Source: a virus. From it: a DNA stretch of 47,694 nt. Under the pieces are notes generated by a model. The model was not told the DNA's origin, made no database searches, and saw only the letters and a program-made list of their open reading frames with translations. A program made the position numbers and the translations under genes. Location: positions 1-47,694 of IMG/VR virus record IMGVR_UViG_3300046660_000780, one strand, 5' to 3'. Positions 19,245 through 28,015 of this stretch are shown here, piece after piece (the first letter of the stretch is position 1; the number at the start of each line of letters is the position of its first letter).

Positions 19245-19868
19245 ATGACCGAATGGGTCTCCCAATCCCAAGCCGTCCGCCTCCTCGAGGCCCTGGGCGA
19301 CAAGATCAGCCAGCCGGCGCTGAGCCAGTTCCTCAAGGGCCATCCCGAGGTGGAACGCAAAGACCAGGGACCTGGTCGCGGCATGCTGATCGACTTCGAC
19401 GCGCTGAAGGGCGCGCGGTCGACGCGGATCAGCCGAGGCCCCGCTTCCGTCCCCGGCGGTGAACTGCCTCTCGCGCCGCCGGTGGCCGTTTCGGCCCCGC
19501 CGCCGGCCGAAGGTAGGGCTCCAGACCCGGAGCGCGAGGCGTCGGTGCTGCTGAGCCGCCGCAAGGCGGTCGCCGACACCGAGACGGCCGAGTTCAACTC
19601 CCGGCGGGCGCGAATTCTGGCGCAGGAGGCCGAAGGGCGGCTCCTCGACAAGGCGGTCGCGATGCAGGCCTTCATGGCCGCTGGCGCCGCCCTGGTGCGG
19701 GCCCTAGAGGATGGCCGGCGCAAGGCGGTCGACAGCGTTCGGGCGGCCAAGTCGAGCCGCGAGGCGGACCTGGCGATGCGGGCGCATGAGCACGCAGTGC
19801 GAGCGGCGTTCGCAGAGGCGCTGAAGGATCTGGCCGGCGAAGTCCAACCGGAGGCCTCGGCGGCCTGA
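19245..19868 (+). CDS. terS: Terminase small subunit
   Basis: 207 residues from ATG 19245, behind GGGAGG at 7 bases. The N-terminal 60 residues form an HTH of the Nu1/gp1 type: VSQSQAVRLLEALGDKISQPALSQFLKGHPEVER. A proline-rich linker follows, then a long helical region RKAVADTETAEFNSRRARILAQEAEGRLLDKAVAMQAF that matches the oligomerisation part of Nu1-like proteins. It recognises the packaging site and hands DNA to the large subunit, whose gene overlaps by 1 base (TGATG). It carries a palindrome copy at 19798-19814 (encoding VRAAFAE). Longer in-frame starts at 19077 run through the hairpin and have no ribosome-binding site. Confidence 0.85.
   Translation: MTEWVSQSQAVRLLEALGDKISQPALSQFLKGHPEVERKDQGPGRGMLIDFDALKGARSTRISRGPASVPGGELPLAPPVAVSAPPPAEGRAPDPEREASVLLSRRKAVADTETAEFNSRRARILAQEAEGRLLDKAVAMQAFMAAGAALVRALEDGRRKAVDSVRAAKSSREADLAMRAHEHAVRAAFAEALKDLAGEVQPEASAA
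19798..19814. repeat. Dispersed palindrome copy 6
   Basis: One mismatch in the right arm; in the small terminase gene, encoding VRAAFAE. Confidence 0.7.
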
Positions 19869-22006
19869 TGCCTGCCGATCTCTCGGGGTTCGGGGCGCAG
19901 ATCGCGACCCTGTTCCTGGCGTTGGCTACGGCCGTGGCTCCGGCGCCCGACCAGGCGATCTACGAATGGTCGGAGGGGCGGATCGTCATTCCGGCCGAGG
20001 CGCAGACCGCGCGCCCTGGTCCGCTGTCGTGGGAGGAATTCGAGTACTGCCTCGAGCCGCTGGAGCGGCTGAGCTTCCTGGACAGCGCCTCTCGCGTCAC
20101 GATCATGGCGGCGGCCCAGACCGGCAAGTCGAACATCGGGATCGTCTGGACCGCGCACATCATCTGCGTGGCCCCGCGGCCGCTGGGGATCGGCGTGCCG
20201 TCGCGACCCAAGGGGTTCCTGTTCAACTCCAAGAAGCTGCAGCCGGTCTTCGACAAGACCCCCGAGCTGAAAGAGCGGGTCGCGGCCGAGAACGGAAAGG
20301 CCAAGCGCGGCTCGACGACGTTCACGAAGTTCTTCCCGGGCGGTACGGCGACGATCTTCTCGGCCGGGTCGATCAACGATCTGCAAATGGACAGCTACGG
20401 CGCCCTGTGGCTGACCGAGACGCCGAACTTCAAGGCCGAGCTCGGCTCGCGCGGCTCACCTGTCTCCCAAGCCCGCGCCCGGATGGATGGCTGGGAGAAG
20501 GTCGGAACCAAGGAGCTGCACGAGAGCACGCCTGGCGAGGAAGGGGCCTGCCCCGTCTCGGCCGACTTCGAGGCGGGCGACCGGGGCGAGATCTACCTAC
20601 CGTGTCCCCACTGCGAGCATAGCTTCCGGATCGATTGGGAAGACTTCGTTGGCTGGGAGAACGCGGCCGAGCAGCCCTATGTCGTCCCGCCCTGCTGCGG
20701 TCCGACCACTGGGGCGATCATCACCGAGGATGACATGCCCGCTCTCAAGGCGGTCATTCGTCACCGCCTGGTCGCCGAGCGGACCTTTACGGCCGAGACG
20801 TTCGATCTCATCGAAGACGAGCTGGCCGCCGGCTATCTGCGGACCTACCCGTCGAAGGATCAGGCCAATCCCCCGCCGGGCCGTTTCGTTCGAAAGGCCG
20901 ATTTCAACGCTTGGCGTCGACGCCCGACCGAAGGCCGCGAGCCCAGCTACCACTTCTGGCAAATCCTATCGCCGCTGAAGACCTGGGCCGGCCTTGGCAA
21001 GGACTGGCGCGACGCCAAGGGAAAACCCGCCGAAGAAGCCTCGTTCCGCCAGCAGAAGCTGGGGCTGCCCTCGGAGAGCAGCGCCAAGGCGCCCGACACC
21101 CAAGCGATCGCCGAAGCCATCGCCAAGCTGGGAGTTCGCCCGAAGGAGGTTCCGCCCGGGACCTGCTGGCTTAGCGGAACGGCCGACATCCAGGGCGATC
21201 GGATCGAATGGGCCATCTACGCCCATGGCCCGGCGTTCATGTGCCGGATCGACCGGGGTGTGATCGACAAGGATCCGCTGAACGTCGAGGCCTGGGTCGA
21301 GCTCGGGAAGGTAACCCAGCGACGCTATGCGGGGCCTCAGGTGCGGCCGTTGGGCATTGACGCCTTCGGGGTCGACTCCGGCGGCGTGGATGGGGCTACG
21401 CCCCGCGTCTACGAATTCACCCGCGGCCGCGCGAACGTCTACGCGATCAAGGGCGCTTCTCGGGCCCTGGAATCGAAGCTCCCGACCGAGCTCAAGAAGA
21501 TCAAGGGCAAGGACACCAAAGAGCGGACGATCGTCGTCGATCTGCTGCGGATCGACGGCTACGTCGTCAAAAAATACGTGGCGTACGGGCTTCAGGGCCT
21601 GGTCGCCAGCGCCGAGCATGGCTCGATCGAACCGGGGTCGATCCTGTTCGAGGACGACACCAGCGAAGAGGACATCAAGCAGCTCACCGGCGAGGTGTTC
21701 AAACGCGCCGTCGACGCCAAGCCCGGCGAGCGCGGCGAGTGGGTCCAGGTCCACGCCAACGAGCAGCTCGACCTGGCGGTCTACGCCTGGGCGCTGGCCT
21801 ATCAGAAGCGTGTTCACACCTGGGACCAGAAGCGCTGGGACCAGGAATTCACCCGCCGCGCCCGCCTGCCGGACGAACCGGCCGAGACGCCCATGGAGGC
21901 GCTCTGGTCGACGCCGGCGGCCGCCCCGCCCATGCCCAAGGCCGAGCTCGCCGACAACCCCGGCGGCGGGCGGCGGTCGATGTTCTCAGCAAGGAAGAAC
22001 CTCTGA
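19868..22006 (+). CDS. terL: Terminase large subunit, GpA family
   Basis: 712 residues. ATPase domain with a phosphate-binding loop AAQTGKSN (Lys87, Ser88). The usual Walker B aspartate-glutamate is replaced: ALWL is followed by Thr183-Glu184, so the catalytic Glu is kept but the Asp is not. A zinc-cluster insert (CPHC at 246-249, then PPCCG) is typical of GpA terminases. The nuclease domain begins at TADIQGDRIEWAIY (Asp440) and includes the FGVDSGG and LDLAVYAWALAY segments. It cuts concatemers and drives DNA into the prohead. Length and order match the lambda gpA type. The N-terminal 25 residues are hydrophobic, which is unusual. Confidence 0.93.
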   Translation: MPADLSGFGAQIATLFLALATAVAPAPDQAIYEWSEGRIVIPAEAQTARPGPLSWEEFEYCLEPLERLSFLDSASRVTIMAAAQTGKSNIGIVWTAHIICVAPRPLGIGVPSRPKGFLFNSKKLQPVFDKTPELKERVAAENGKAKRGSTTFTKFFPGGTATIFSAGSINDLQMDSYGALWLTETPNFKAELGSRGSPVSQARARMDGWEKVGTKELHESTPGEEGACPVSADFEAGDRGEIYLPCPHCEHSFRIDWEDFVGWENAAEQPYVVPPCCGPTTGAIITEDDMPALKAVIRHRLVAERTFTAETFDLIEDELAAGYLRTYPSKDQANPPPGRFVRKADFNAWRRRPTEGREPSYHFWQILSPLKTWAGLGKDWRDAKGKPAEEASFRQQKLGLPSESSAKAPDTQAIAEAIAKLGVRPKEVPPGTCWLSGTADIQGDRIEWAIYAHGPAFMCRIDRGVIDKDPLNVEAWVELGKVTQRRYAGPQVRPLGIDAFGVDSGGVDGATPRVYEFTRGRANVYAIKGASRALESKLPTELKKIKGKDTKERTIVVDLLRIDGYVVKKYVAYGLQGLVASAEHGSIEPGSILFEDDTSEEDIKQLTGEVFKRAVDAKPGERGEWVQVHANEQLDLAVYAWALAYQKRVHTWDQKRWDQEFTRRARLPDEPAETPMEALWSTPAAAPPMPKAELADNPGGGRRSMFSARKNL

Positions 22007-22224
22007 TGGCCCTGACGACGGAACAGACCGTGCGGCGCGACCGACTGCAGGCCGCCTACGACAAGCTGATCTGCGGCCAGAACGCCACCGTGACCCAGTC
22101 CAACGGCCGTCGGGTCGAATACGGCCCCGGCGACGCGGCCCTGCTCAGGCAGGAGATCGACCAGCTCAACGCCCTGGCCACCAGCCGGGGTCGAACCCGC
22201 GGAGCGCTGACGTTCCGCCTCTAG
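22006..22224 (+). CDS. Head-tail joining protein, gpW-like
   Basis: 72 residues (lambda gpW is about 68). The sequence RLQAAYDKLICGQNATVTQSNGRRVEYGPGDAALLRQEIDQLNALA follows the gpW pattern closely: two helices around a beta hairpin carrying NGRRVEY/F. In lambda it seals packaged DNA and forms the platform for FII. Its position between terminase and portal is the lambda position of W. TGATG coupling to the terminase gene. Confidence 0.9.
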   Translation: MALTTEQTVRRDRLQAAYDKLICGQNATVTQSNGRRVEYGPGDAALLRQEIDQLNALATSRGRTRGALTFRL

Positions 22225-22233
22225 GAGACTGCC

Positions 22234-22650
22234 ATGGATAAGCACCCGGGCGAAAAGCTGCTCGACGATTTCGGCAATTTCGCCGGCGTCGTCACCGACA
22301 TCCTGACGATGAGTTCCAATCCGCTGAGCTCGGCGGCCACCAAGAAGATCCTGACCGCCAACGCCTCGATCCAGGCGTCGATCGCCGAGATGCGGGCCCT
22401 GACCCACGTCGATGACGACGATGTCGACGACGATGACATCGACCCGGCCGACGCCGATCACGCCGCGCGCATGGCAGCCGATCTCGACGCCGGACCCAAG
22501 AGCCGTACCGCCCGGGGTCGCAGGGCGGCGACCGTTGCGCCGCCCGCCGAAGACCCGCCGCCTCCGCCCCCGGAGGATCCGCCTCCGCCTCCGCCGCCCG
22601 CTGAAGACGATCCGCCTCCGCCGCCCCCGCCGCCCGCCGACGCAACCTAG
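22234..22650 (+). CDS. Hypothetical protein with acidic and polyproline tracts, 138 aa
   Basis: MDKHPGEKLLDDFGNFAGVVTDILTMSSNPLSSAATKKILTAN... The first 60 residues are helical; next an Asp-rich run (HVDDDDVDDDDIDPADAD); the last 35 residues consist of repeated D/E-D-PPPPPP blocks. AGGAG 6-8 bases upstream supports the start. It lies between gpW and the portal, where lambda has no gene. Low-complexity tail suggests a flexible linker or binding arm; no function known. Confidence 0.7.
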   Translation: MDKHPGEKLLDDFGNFAGVVTDILTMSSNPLSSAATKKILTANASIQASIAEMRALTHVDDDDVDDDDIDPADADHAARMAADLDAGPKSRTARGRRAATVAPPAEDPPPPPPEDPPPPPPPAEDDPPPPPPPPADAT

Positions 22651-22665
22651 TCCAGGAGCTCCAGC

Positions 22666-24432
22666 ATGGCCCCGACCCAACCCGCCCCGATGATGACGCC
22701 CGCCCTGGCGCGCGCTCAGCGTCGGGCCCAAGCCAGCGCGAGCTCCAGCGCCAGCGGCGGGTTGGGTCAGGCCTATCAGGCCGCCGACAACCACGGCGCC
22801 TGGTTCTCCAAGTGGCCGGCGCGCCTGCAGTCGGCCGACCGAGACTGGCTGCCCGCCCGCAATGGCGTCGTCGCCCGCACCCGGGACCTGGGCCGCAACG
22901 AGCTGGGCGCCTCGGCGATCGTCGCGCGCCGCCGTAACTCGGCGATCGGCAAGGGCTGGCGTCGGTCGTCCAAGCCCCGAGCCCGCGCCCTGGGCATGAC
23001 GCCGGTCCAGGCCCGCGAGTTGGGCCAGGTCATCGAAACCGAATGGCATCCCTACGCCTACGGCCACACGTTCATGTGCGACGCCCAGCGCCGCCTGACG
23101 TTCGGCCAGCAGTTGCGCGTCGCCGCCACCCATCTGATGCAGGACGGCGAGTTCCTGGCCCTGGTCGAATGGGCCGAGGACGAACCCACCCGCTACAAGA
23201 CCCGCCTGCGCCTGGTCGACCCCGATCGCCTGAGCAATCCGAACGCCCGCCCCGATGGGAGCATGGGCGACGGCCACACGATCAAGGGCGGTGTCGAGTT
23301 CAACGCCGCCGGGATCCCGGTCGCCTACTGGATCCGCGAACGCCACCCCGCCGATGTCGGCCTGTCGTCGACGTCGTATGCCTGGACGCGCTGGGACCGC
23401 TTCGCCACGCCGCTGGGCCGCCCCCAGGTCCTGCACGGCTTCGACCCCGAGCGCGCCGACCAGACGCGGGGCGTGAGCAAGTTTGCCGCGGCGCTGAAGG
23501 GTTTCCGCGCCCTGTCGCGGTTCACCGACGCCACCCTGCAGAGCGCGGCGATCAACGCCCTGGTCCTGGGGTTCATCCAATCCAGCGCCGGTCCGGACGC
23601 GGTCAGCGAGAGCTTCACGGCCGAGGATCTGTCCGGCTTCGAGGAAGACCGCGAGGACTTCTACAAGCGCAACCCCGTCGAGGTCGGCGAGGCGGTGCTG
23701 CCGGTGTTCCCGTTCGGCGACGAGCTGAAGCTGGCCACGGCCAGCAAGGATGTCGGTCAGTTCGATAGCTTCTTCCGGGCCATCTACCGCCTGATCTGCT
23801 CGACGCTGGGCGTCACCTACGAGGAAGGCTCGATGGACTATTCCTCGACCAACTATTCGTCGGCCCGCGCCGCCATGATCCCGGCCTATGCCGAGACCGT
23901 GGCCTTCATGGGCGTGATCGAGGCCCAGCTGGCCAACCCCTTCCACGCCGCCTGGCTCGAGGAGGCCTTCGACGCCGGCTACGTCTCGCCGGCCAACGAC
24001 AACGCCCCCGACTACTACGACGCGGCCGACGCCTACGCCGAGGGCCGCTGGATCGGTCCGGGTCGTGGCTACATCGATCAGACCAAGGAGGTCACGGCCG
24101 CCGCCGGCCGCGTCGAGGCCATGTTCTCGACGCTGGAAAAGGAATGCGCCGAACAGGGCGAGGACTACATCGAGGTGCTCGACCAGCTCGAGTACGAAGA
24201 GCAGCTGAAGGCCGAGCGTCCGCACCTCTACGCGGCCCTGCTGGCCGAACGCGCCGCCGCCCTCGGCACGCCGCCGGCGGACGCCTCAACGCCCGACGGC
24301 CAGGTCGCCCCCGAGGACGCCCGCCCGACGGCCGTCGCTCCTCGCGGATCCTCCGCCCTGGCCCGCATGCGCGCCACGGCCGACAGCCCCGCCCACGAAG
24401 CCTTCCTGGACGCGCGCGTCCAAGCCGCCTGA
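22666..24432 (+). CDS. Portal protein, lambda gpB-like
   Basis: 588 residues. Family features: AWFSKWPARLQSADRDWLPARNGVVARTRDLGRNELGASAIVARRRNSAIGKGWR at the N-terminus, a central RLRLVDPDRLSNPN, then GVEFNAAGIPVAYWIRERHP and QVLHGFDPERADQTRGVSKFAAAL, and the YSSARAAMIPAYAE segment. It forms the dodecameric portal ring through which DNA enters. Followed, 7 bases later, by the protease gene as in lambda (B then C). The C-terminal 60 residues are Pro/Ala-rich and probably flexible. Start ATG 22666 behind AGGAG. Confidence 0.9.
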   Translation: MAPTQPAPMMTPALARAQRRAQASASSSASGGLGQAYQAADNHGAWFSKWPARLQSADRDWLPARNGVVARTRDLGRNELGASAIVARRRNSAIGKGWRRSSKPRARALGMTPVQARELGQVIETEWHPYAYGHTFMCDAQRRLTFGQQLRVAATHLMQDGEFLALVEWAEDEPTRYKTRLRLVDPDRLSNPNARPDGSMGDGHTIKGGVEFNAAGIPVAYWIRERHPADVGLSSTSYAWTRWDRFATPLGRPQVLHGFDPERADQTRGVSKFAAALKGFRALSRFTDATLQSAAINALVLGFIQSSAGPDAVSESFTAEDLSGFEEDREDFYKRNPVEVGEAVLPVFPFGDELKLATASKDVGQFDSFFRAIYRLICSTLGVTYEEGSMDYSSTNYSSARAAMIPAYAETVAFMGVIEAQLANPFHAAWLEEAFDAGYVSPANDNAPDYYDAADAYAEGRWIGPGRGYIDQTKEVTAAAGRVEAMFSTLEKECAEQGEDYIEVLDQLEYEEQLKAERPHLYAALLAERAAALGTPPADASTPDGQVAPEDARPTAVAPRGSSALARMRATADSPAHEAFLDARVQAA

Positions 24433-24439
24433 GGTCATC

Positions 24440-26041
24440 ATGTCCGCTAACGCCGCCCTCCTGGCGACGCGCTATGCGCGCCGTCCGCTTCTGCTCGAGC
24501 CCGCCGCCGCGCAGGATCTCGCCGAACGCATCAGCGCGATCGACGCGCGCGCCTTCAGTCGTCCCGGTCGCCTGCAGGCGCTTCTGCGCCGCGTCGGCCT
24601 GGCGGGTCATGGCCAGGCCGCCGATGCGAGCGGCGCTCGCATCATGGCCTACGACGACGACTATTCGCCGCCGCCGCCGATCGAGCAGCGCCTGGCCTAT
24701 GCGCCGATCTGGGCCGGCGAGCCGGAAGACGTGGGCTTTTGCTGGTCGCTCAATCGCGGCGTGGCGATGATGCAGGTCGACACGCCGCTGGTCGAACGCG
24801 GCGAGGAGTTCTGCGGCGTCGTCTACCACGGCTATGACACCCTCAAGCAGGGCCTGGCCGACGCCTACGAGGACAGCCGGGTCGGTGGCATCTTCGTTCG
24901 CTGGTCCTGCCCGGGCGGCCCGGTATCGGCCGGTCTGCCGGCGCTGACCCAGTTCATGCGCGAGATCCGCGCCACCGGAAATACGAACGGCAAGCCGATC
25001 TACATGTACGCCGACATGGCCTGCAGCGCGGCCTGCTGGGCCATGTCGGCCGGCGATCGCATCTTCGCCGGCCGGGTCGGCCTGGTCGGATCCGTCGGGG
25101 CCGTCTACGTTCACACCAGCTACGCCGGGGCCTTGGACAAGGCCGGCATCGTGGTCGATCCGATCCACTTCGGCGCCGAAAAGGTCGCCGGCGCCTGGTG
25201 GGCGGACCTGTCGCCCGCGGCGAGGGAAGATCTGCAGGCCGAAATCGACCAGTGCGGACGCGATTTCGTCGCCGACGTCGTGCTCAGCCGCCCCCAACAG
25301 ACCGCCGAAGGCCTGATCGCGACCCAGGCGCGGGTTTTCATGGCCCATCACGACGATCCCAGCCGATCGGGCCTAGCCCTCGGCTTCGTCGACGAGATCA
25401 GCAGCGAGGAAGAGGCCTTCGAGGCCCTCGTCGCGCGGATCTCGACCTCCAATCCGGCGCCCGACGCCGCGAACCCTGTCCCGGCGATCGGCCGGGGCGC
25501 TTCCAAGCCCTCCAAGGAGAAGCCCATGGCCGCCAAGGCCCCCAAAGTCGCGGCCCAAGTGGCCCAAACCGCCAAGGCGGTCGCTCTGAAGGCCGAGCGG
25601 ACCAAATTGGCCGCCCGCATGGCCGAAATCGACGCCGAAGCCGGTGAAGAGCCGGCCGAAGGCGGCGAGGATGCGCCCGCCGAGGCCTCCGACGCCGCCG
25701 GCGAGGGCGATGAGCCCGATGAGGAGGACGTCGACGAGCCGGCCGAGCCTGAAGCGGTCGCCGAGGCGGAGCCCGACGAGACCCAGGCGATCGCCGCCAG
25801 CGCCGAGGCCAAGACCCGTCCGGACATGGCCCTGACCGCCATCCAGACCGGCATGACGCTGAAGCAGTTCAAGGCCGCCGTGGCCACGGCTGGCGCGCCG
25901 GGCAAGGCCTCGCCGCTGGCGGCCGCCATGGCCGGTTCGCGTCGGCTGGGCCCCGACGGCGGCAAGCCGGCCGGCGGCGGCTCGTCGCTGGCCGCCAACG
26001 CCCGGCGCAAGGCCGGCGCCAACGCCATCGGCCCCGCCTGA
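24440..26041 (+). CDS. S49-family head maturation protease with C-terminal scaffold
   Basis: 533 residues, lambda gpC/Nu3 arrangement. Protease domain about 85-335: the nucleophile Ser196 in ADMACSAACWAMSAGD and Lys248 in HFGAEKVAGAWW are 52 residues apart, as expected for the Ser-Lys dyad of phage S49 enzymes. The C-terminal region from about 363 is a charged coil (EPAEGGEDAPAEASD... and AEPEAVAEAEPDE) that should act as scaffold, with an internal ribosome-binding site and start at 25526. It carries a perfect palindrome copy (24625-24641), encoding DASGARI before the protease domain. It should process the capsid and portal during maturation. Confidence 0.92.
   Translation: MSANAALLATRYARRPLLLEPAAAQDLAERISAIDARAFSRPGRLQALLRRVGLAGHGQAADASGARIMAYDDDYSPPPPIEQRLAYAPIWAGEPEDVGFCWSLNRGVAMMQVDTPLVERGEEFCGVVYHGYDTLKQGLADAYEDSRVGGIFVRWSCPGGPVSAGLPALTQFMREIRATGNTNGKPIYMYADMACSAACWAMSAGDRIFAGRVGLVGSVGAVYVHTSYAGALDKAGIVVDPIHFGAEKVAGAWWADLSPAAREDLQAEIDQCGRDFVADVVLSRPQQTAEGLIATQARVFMAHHDDPSRSGLALGFVDEISSEEEAFEALVARISTSNPAPDAANPVPAIGRGASKPSKEKPMAAKAPKVAAQVAQTAKAVALKAERTKLAARMAEIDAEAGEEPAEGGEDAPAEASDAAGEGDEPDEEDVDEPAEPEAVAEAEPDETQAIAASAEAKTRPDMALTAIQTGMTLKQFKAAVATAGAPGKASPLAAAMAGSRRLGPDGGKPAGGGSSLAANARRKAGANAIGPA
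24625..24641. repeat. Dispersed palindrome copy 7
   Basis: Perfect core with GA/TC flanks; in the S49 protease gene between the N-terminal region and the protease domain (DASGARI). Confidence 0.85.
25526..26041 (+). CDS. Capsid scaffold protein from internal in-frame start
   Basis: 171-residue product MAAKAPKVAAQVAQTAKAV... predicted from ATG 25526, preceded by AAGGAG at 25514-25519 with 6-base spacing, one of the best ribosome-binding sites in the window although it lies inside the protease gene. The product is helical and acidic, ending GANAIGPA, in keeping with a scaffold. Lambda makes Nu3 from gene C in the same way. Internal initiation is inferred, not shown. Confidence 0.7.
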   Translation: MAAKAPKVAAQVAQTAKAVALKAERTKLAARMAEIDAEAGEEPAEGGEDAPAEASDAAGEGDEPDEEDVDEPAEPEAVAEAEPDETQAIAASAEAKTRPDMALTAIQTGMTLKQFKAAVATAGAPGKASPLAAAMAGSRRLGPDGGKPAGGGSSLAANARRKAGANAIGPA

Positions 26042-26089
26042 CCTGATCTCCGCCCCTAGTCCCTCGCCCTCTCAACAAGGATTTTCATC

Positions 26090-26791
26090 ATGGACGTCGT
26101 CAAGTTCACCAAGCCCCGGACCGAAGGCGATCTGATCGCCGTCGAGTACGACAAGAACTACTGCCGCGACACGGTCACCTATCTGGCCGGCTCGGGCTCC
26201 ACCCGCGAGATCCCGCAATTCGCGGTGCTCGGCGCTATCCTCACCGGCACGACCACGGTCACGGCCGGCGCGGCGGTCTCCGCCAGCGGCGGCACGCCCG
26301 GCAACGGCGTGGTTGGCAGCCTGACCGCCGACGCCGGCGCGCCCGAAGGCGTCTATCAGATCGTGTTCATCGAACCGGCCGCCAACGCCGGGACGTTCCA
26401 GGTCATCCGGCCCGACGGTTCCGTCGACGGCGCCGGGACGGTCGCGGTCGCCTACAACGGCACGATCAACTTCACCCTGGCCGACGGCGCGACCGACTTC
26501 GCCGTGGGTGACCGGATCCCGGTCACGGTCGACTACGCCGACGCTGGCGTGTTCAAGCACGTCCAGATCGACTTCGCCGCCGTCAACGGCGCGGCCAACG
26601 CCGTCGGCGTCGCCCCGCGCGCCATCAGCGTGCCCAACGGCGCGGATCTCGAGGGGCCCGCCCTGAAGCGTGGTCCCCTGCTGCTTCGCAGCGACGAGCT
26701 GGCCTGGCCGGCCGGCGCCACCTCCGACCAGAAGGCCTCGGCGCTCGCCCAGCTGCAGGCCCTCGGCATCGTCTGCCGCATCAGCGGCTAG
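26090..26791 (+). CDS. Head decoration protein, gpD-like
   Basis: 233 residues, about twice lambda gpD (110). N-terminal and C-terminal parts (TREIPQFAVLGAILTG; ISVPNGADLEGPALKRGPLLLRSDELAWP ... ALAQLQALGIVCR) fit the decoration-protein family. The central part (about 55-165), glycine- and valine-rich, contains an inserted beta domain (VYQIVFIEPAANAGTFQVIRPDG). AAGGA ribosome-binding site 9 bases upstream. Trimers would sit on the capsid surface and stabilise the expanded head. Position between protease and major capsid gene is the lambda position of D. Confidence 0.85.
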   Translation: MDVVKFTKPRTEGDLIAVEYDKNYCRDTVTYLAGSGSTREIPQFAVLGAILTGTTTVTAGAAVSASGGTPGNGVVGSLTADAGAPEGVYQIVFIEPAANAGTFQVIRPDGSVDGAGTVAVAYNGTINFTLADGATDFAVGDRIPVTVDYADAGVFKHVQIDFAAVNGAANAVGVAPRAISVPNGADLEGPALKRGPLLLRSDELAWPAGATSDQKASALAQLQALGIVCRISG

Positions 26792-26851
26792 GGCCAACGA
26801 CCCAGCCTTCCGGCTGGCCGCCTATCCCATCCCTTTCCAAGGAACATCACC

Positions 26852-27943
26852 ATGCCCACCGCCGTGATCACGCCCGACACGGGCCCCATCGCCATGCCGT
26901 TCGCCGACGTCGAACTGACCGAGGCGATCAACGCTCTTCCCGCGCCGTTCGGCCAGATGCAGGCCGAGGGCTACTACCCGGCCGAACCCCTGGCCACCCA
27001 GTACTTCGAGATCGACATCGACGAAGGCGTCGTCACCGCCCTGCCCGTCACCGACGGCGGCCCGGCCACCCTGGCCAAGCACGGCAAGACCGAGGCGCGG
27101 ATCTTCAAGGTTCCGCAGATCGAGCACCTGGACAACGTCCGGGCCAACGACATCCGCGGCTGGACGGCGCTGGCCGGGCGCTCGCGCAAACCGGAAACGC
27201 TCGAGGACCTGGTCAACAAGCGCCTGCAGATCTTCAAGCTGAAGTTCGAACTGACGCTCGAGCTGATGCGGATGTCGGCGACCAAGGGCGTGGTGGTCGA
27301 CGGCAAGGGCGTCGAGATCATCAACCTGTTCACCGCCTTCGGGATCAGCAAGAAGATCGTCTACTTCGACCTGGACAATGCGGCCGCCGACATCCAGGGG
27401 GCGTGCGACCTGGTGTATCAGCTGATCACCCAGGATCTGAGCGACGAGGTGATGACCGTCGTCATCGCCAAGGTCTCGCGGACGTTCTTCAACAAGCTGA
27501 TCCAGCATCCGAAGGTCGAGAAGTTCTGGCTGCAGGCCGAGCAGGCCTTGCAGATGGTCAACGTCATGCGCGGCCGCGACGGCGCCTATCGTCCGCGCAG
27601 CCTGACCTTTGGCAACATCGTGTTCGAGGAATATTCGGCGGTCGTGCCCATGTGGGGCGGGTCCAACACCCCGATCATCGCCGCCACCAAGGGCCACGCC
27701 TATCCGGGCGGCACGCTGTCGACCCACGTCACCTATATCGCCCCGCCCGAGGACGTCTCGGTGCTGGACGGTTCGGCGGCGGACGTCACCGACTGGATCC
27801 ACATCACGACCGAGCCCATGAAGCACAAGAAGGGCGTGGAAATGCTGGGCCAGTCGAACTGCGTGCCGATGTGGCGTCGGCCCAAGCTGCTGGTCGAGCT
27901 CGACAGCGCCAGCGGCTCGTCGACCACGCCGATCGGCGGCTAG
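26852..27943 (+). CDS. Major capsid protein, gpE family
   Basis: 363 residues (lambda gpE 341). Family features: the N-terminal ELTEAINALPAPFGQM, a middle HLDNVRANDIRGWTALAGRSRKPETLEDLVNKRLQ and KFELTLELMRMSATKGVVVDGKG, and the C-terminal MWRRPKLLVELDS. HK97-type fold expected. AAGGAAC upstream of ATG. It is followed by a strong terminator-like hairpin, so head protein message may be separated from the tail genes. Confidence 0.93.
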   Translation: MPTAVITPDTGPIAMPFADVELTEAINALPAPFGQMQAEGYYPAEPLATQYFEIDIDEGVVTALPVTDGGPATLAKHGKTEARIFKVPQIEHLDNVRANDIRGWTALAGRSRKPETLEDLVNKRLQIFKLKFELTLELMRMSATKGVVVDGKGVEIINLFTAFGISKKIVYFDLDNAAADIQGACDLVYQLITQDLSDEVMTVVIAKVSRTFFNKLIQHPKVEKFWLQAEQALQMVNVMRGRDGAYRPRSLTFGNIVFEEYSAVVPMWGGSNTPIIAATKGHAYPGGTLSTHVTYIAPPEDVSVLDGSAADVTDWIHITTEPMKHKKGVEMLGQSNCVPMWRRPKLLVELDSASGSSTTPIGG

Positions 27944-27960
27944 GTCGACCCTCGAAAGAG

Positions 27961-27991
27961 CGGCGGCGGCCTTCGGGCCGTCGCCGGTTTT
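27961..27991 (+). terminator. Strong terminator after the capsid gene
   Basis: Arms CGGCGGCGGCC (27961-27971) and GGCCGTCGCCG (27976-27986) around a TTCG tetraloop: 11 pairs with one G-U; TTTT follows at 27988-27991. Probably partial termination, giving high capsid and lower tail expression. Confidence 0.75.
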
Positions 27992-28015
27992 CCGCGTTTC
28001 AGCGTCGGAGTTCCC

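Noticed and set aside
22550-22650. Polyproline coding tract as a tandem DNA repeat or mobile element
   Set aside because: Irregular codon-level repeats of CCGCCTCCGCC type; explained by a low-complexity protein tail.
21814-24225. Minus-strand 803-codon frame opposite the gpW, 22234 and portal genes
   Set aside because: Repetitive Gly/Arg/Val-rich shadow frame with no start signal; the portal reading on the plus strand is unmistakable.
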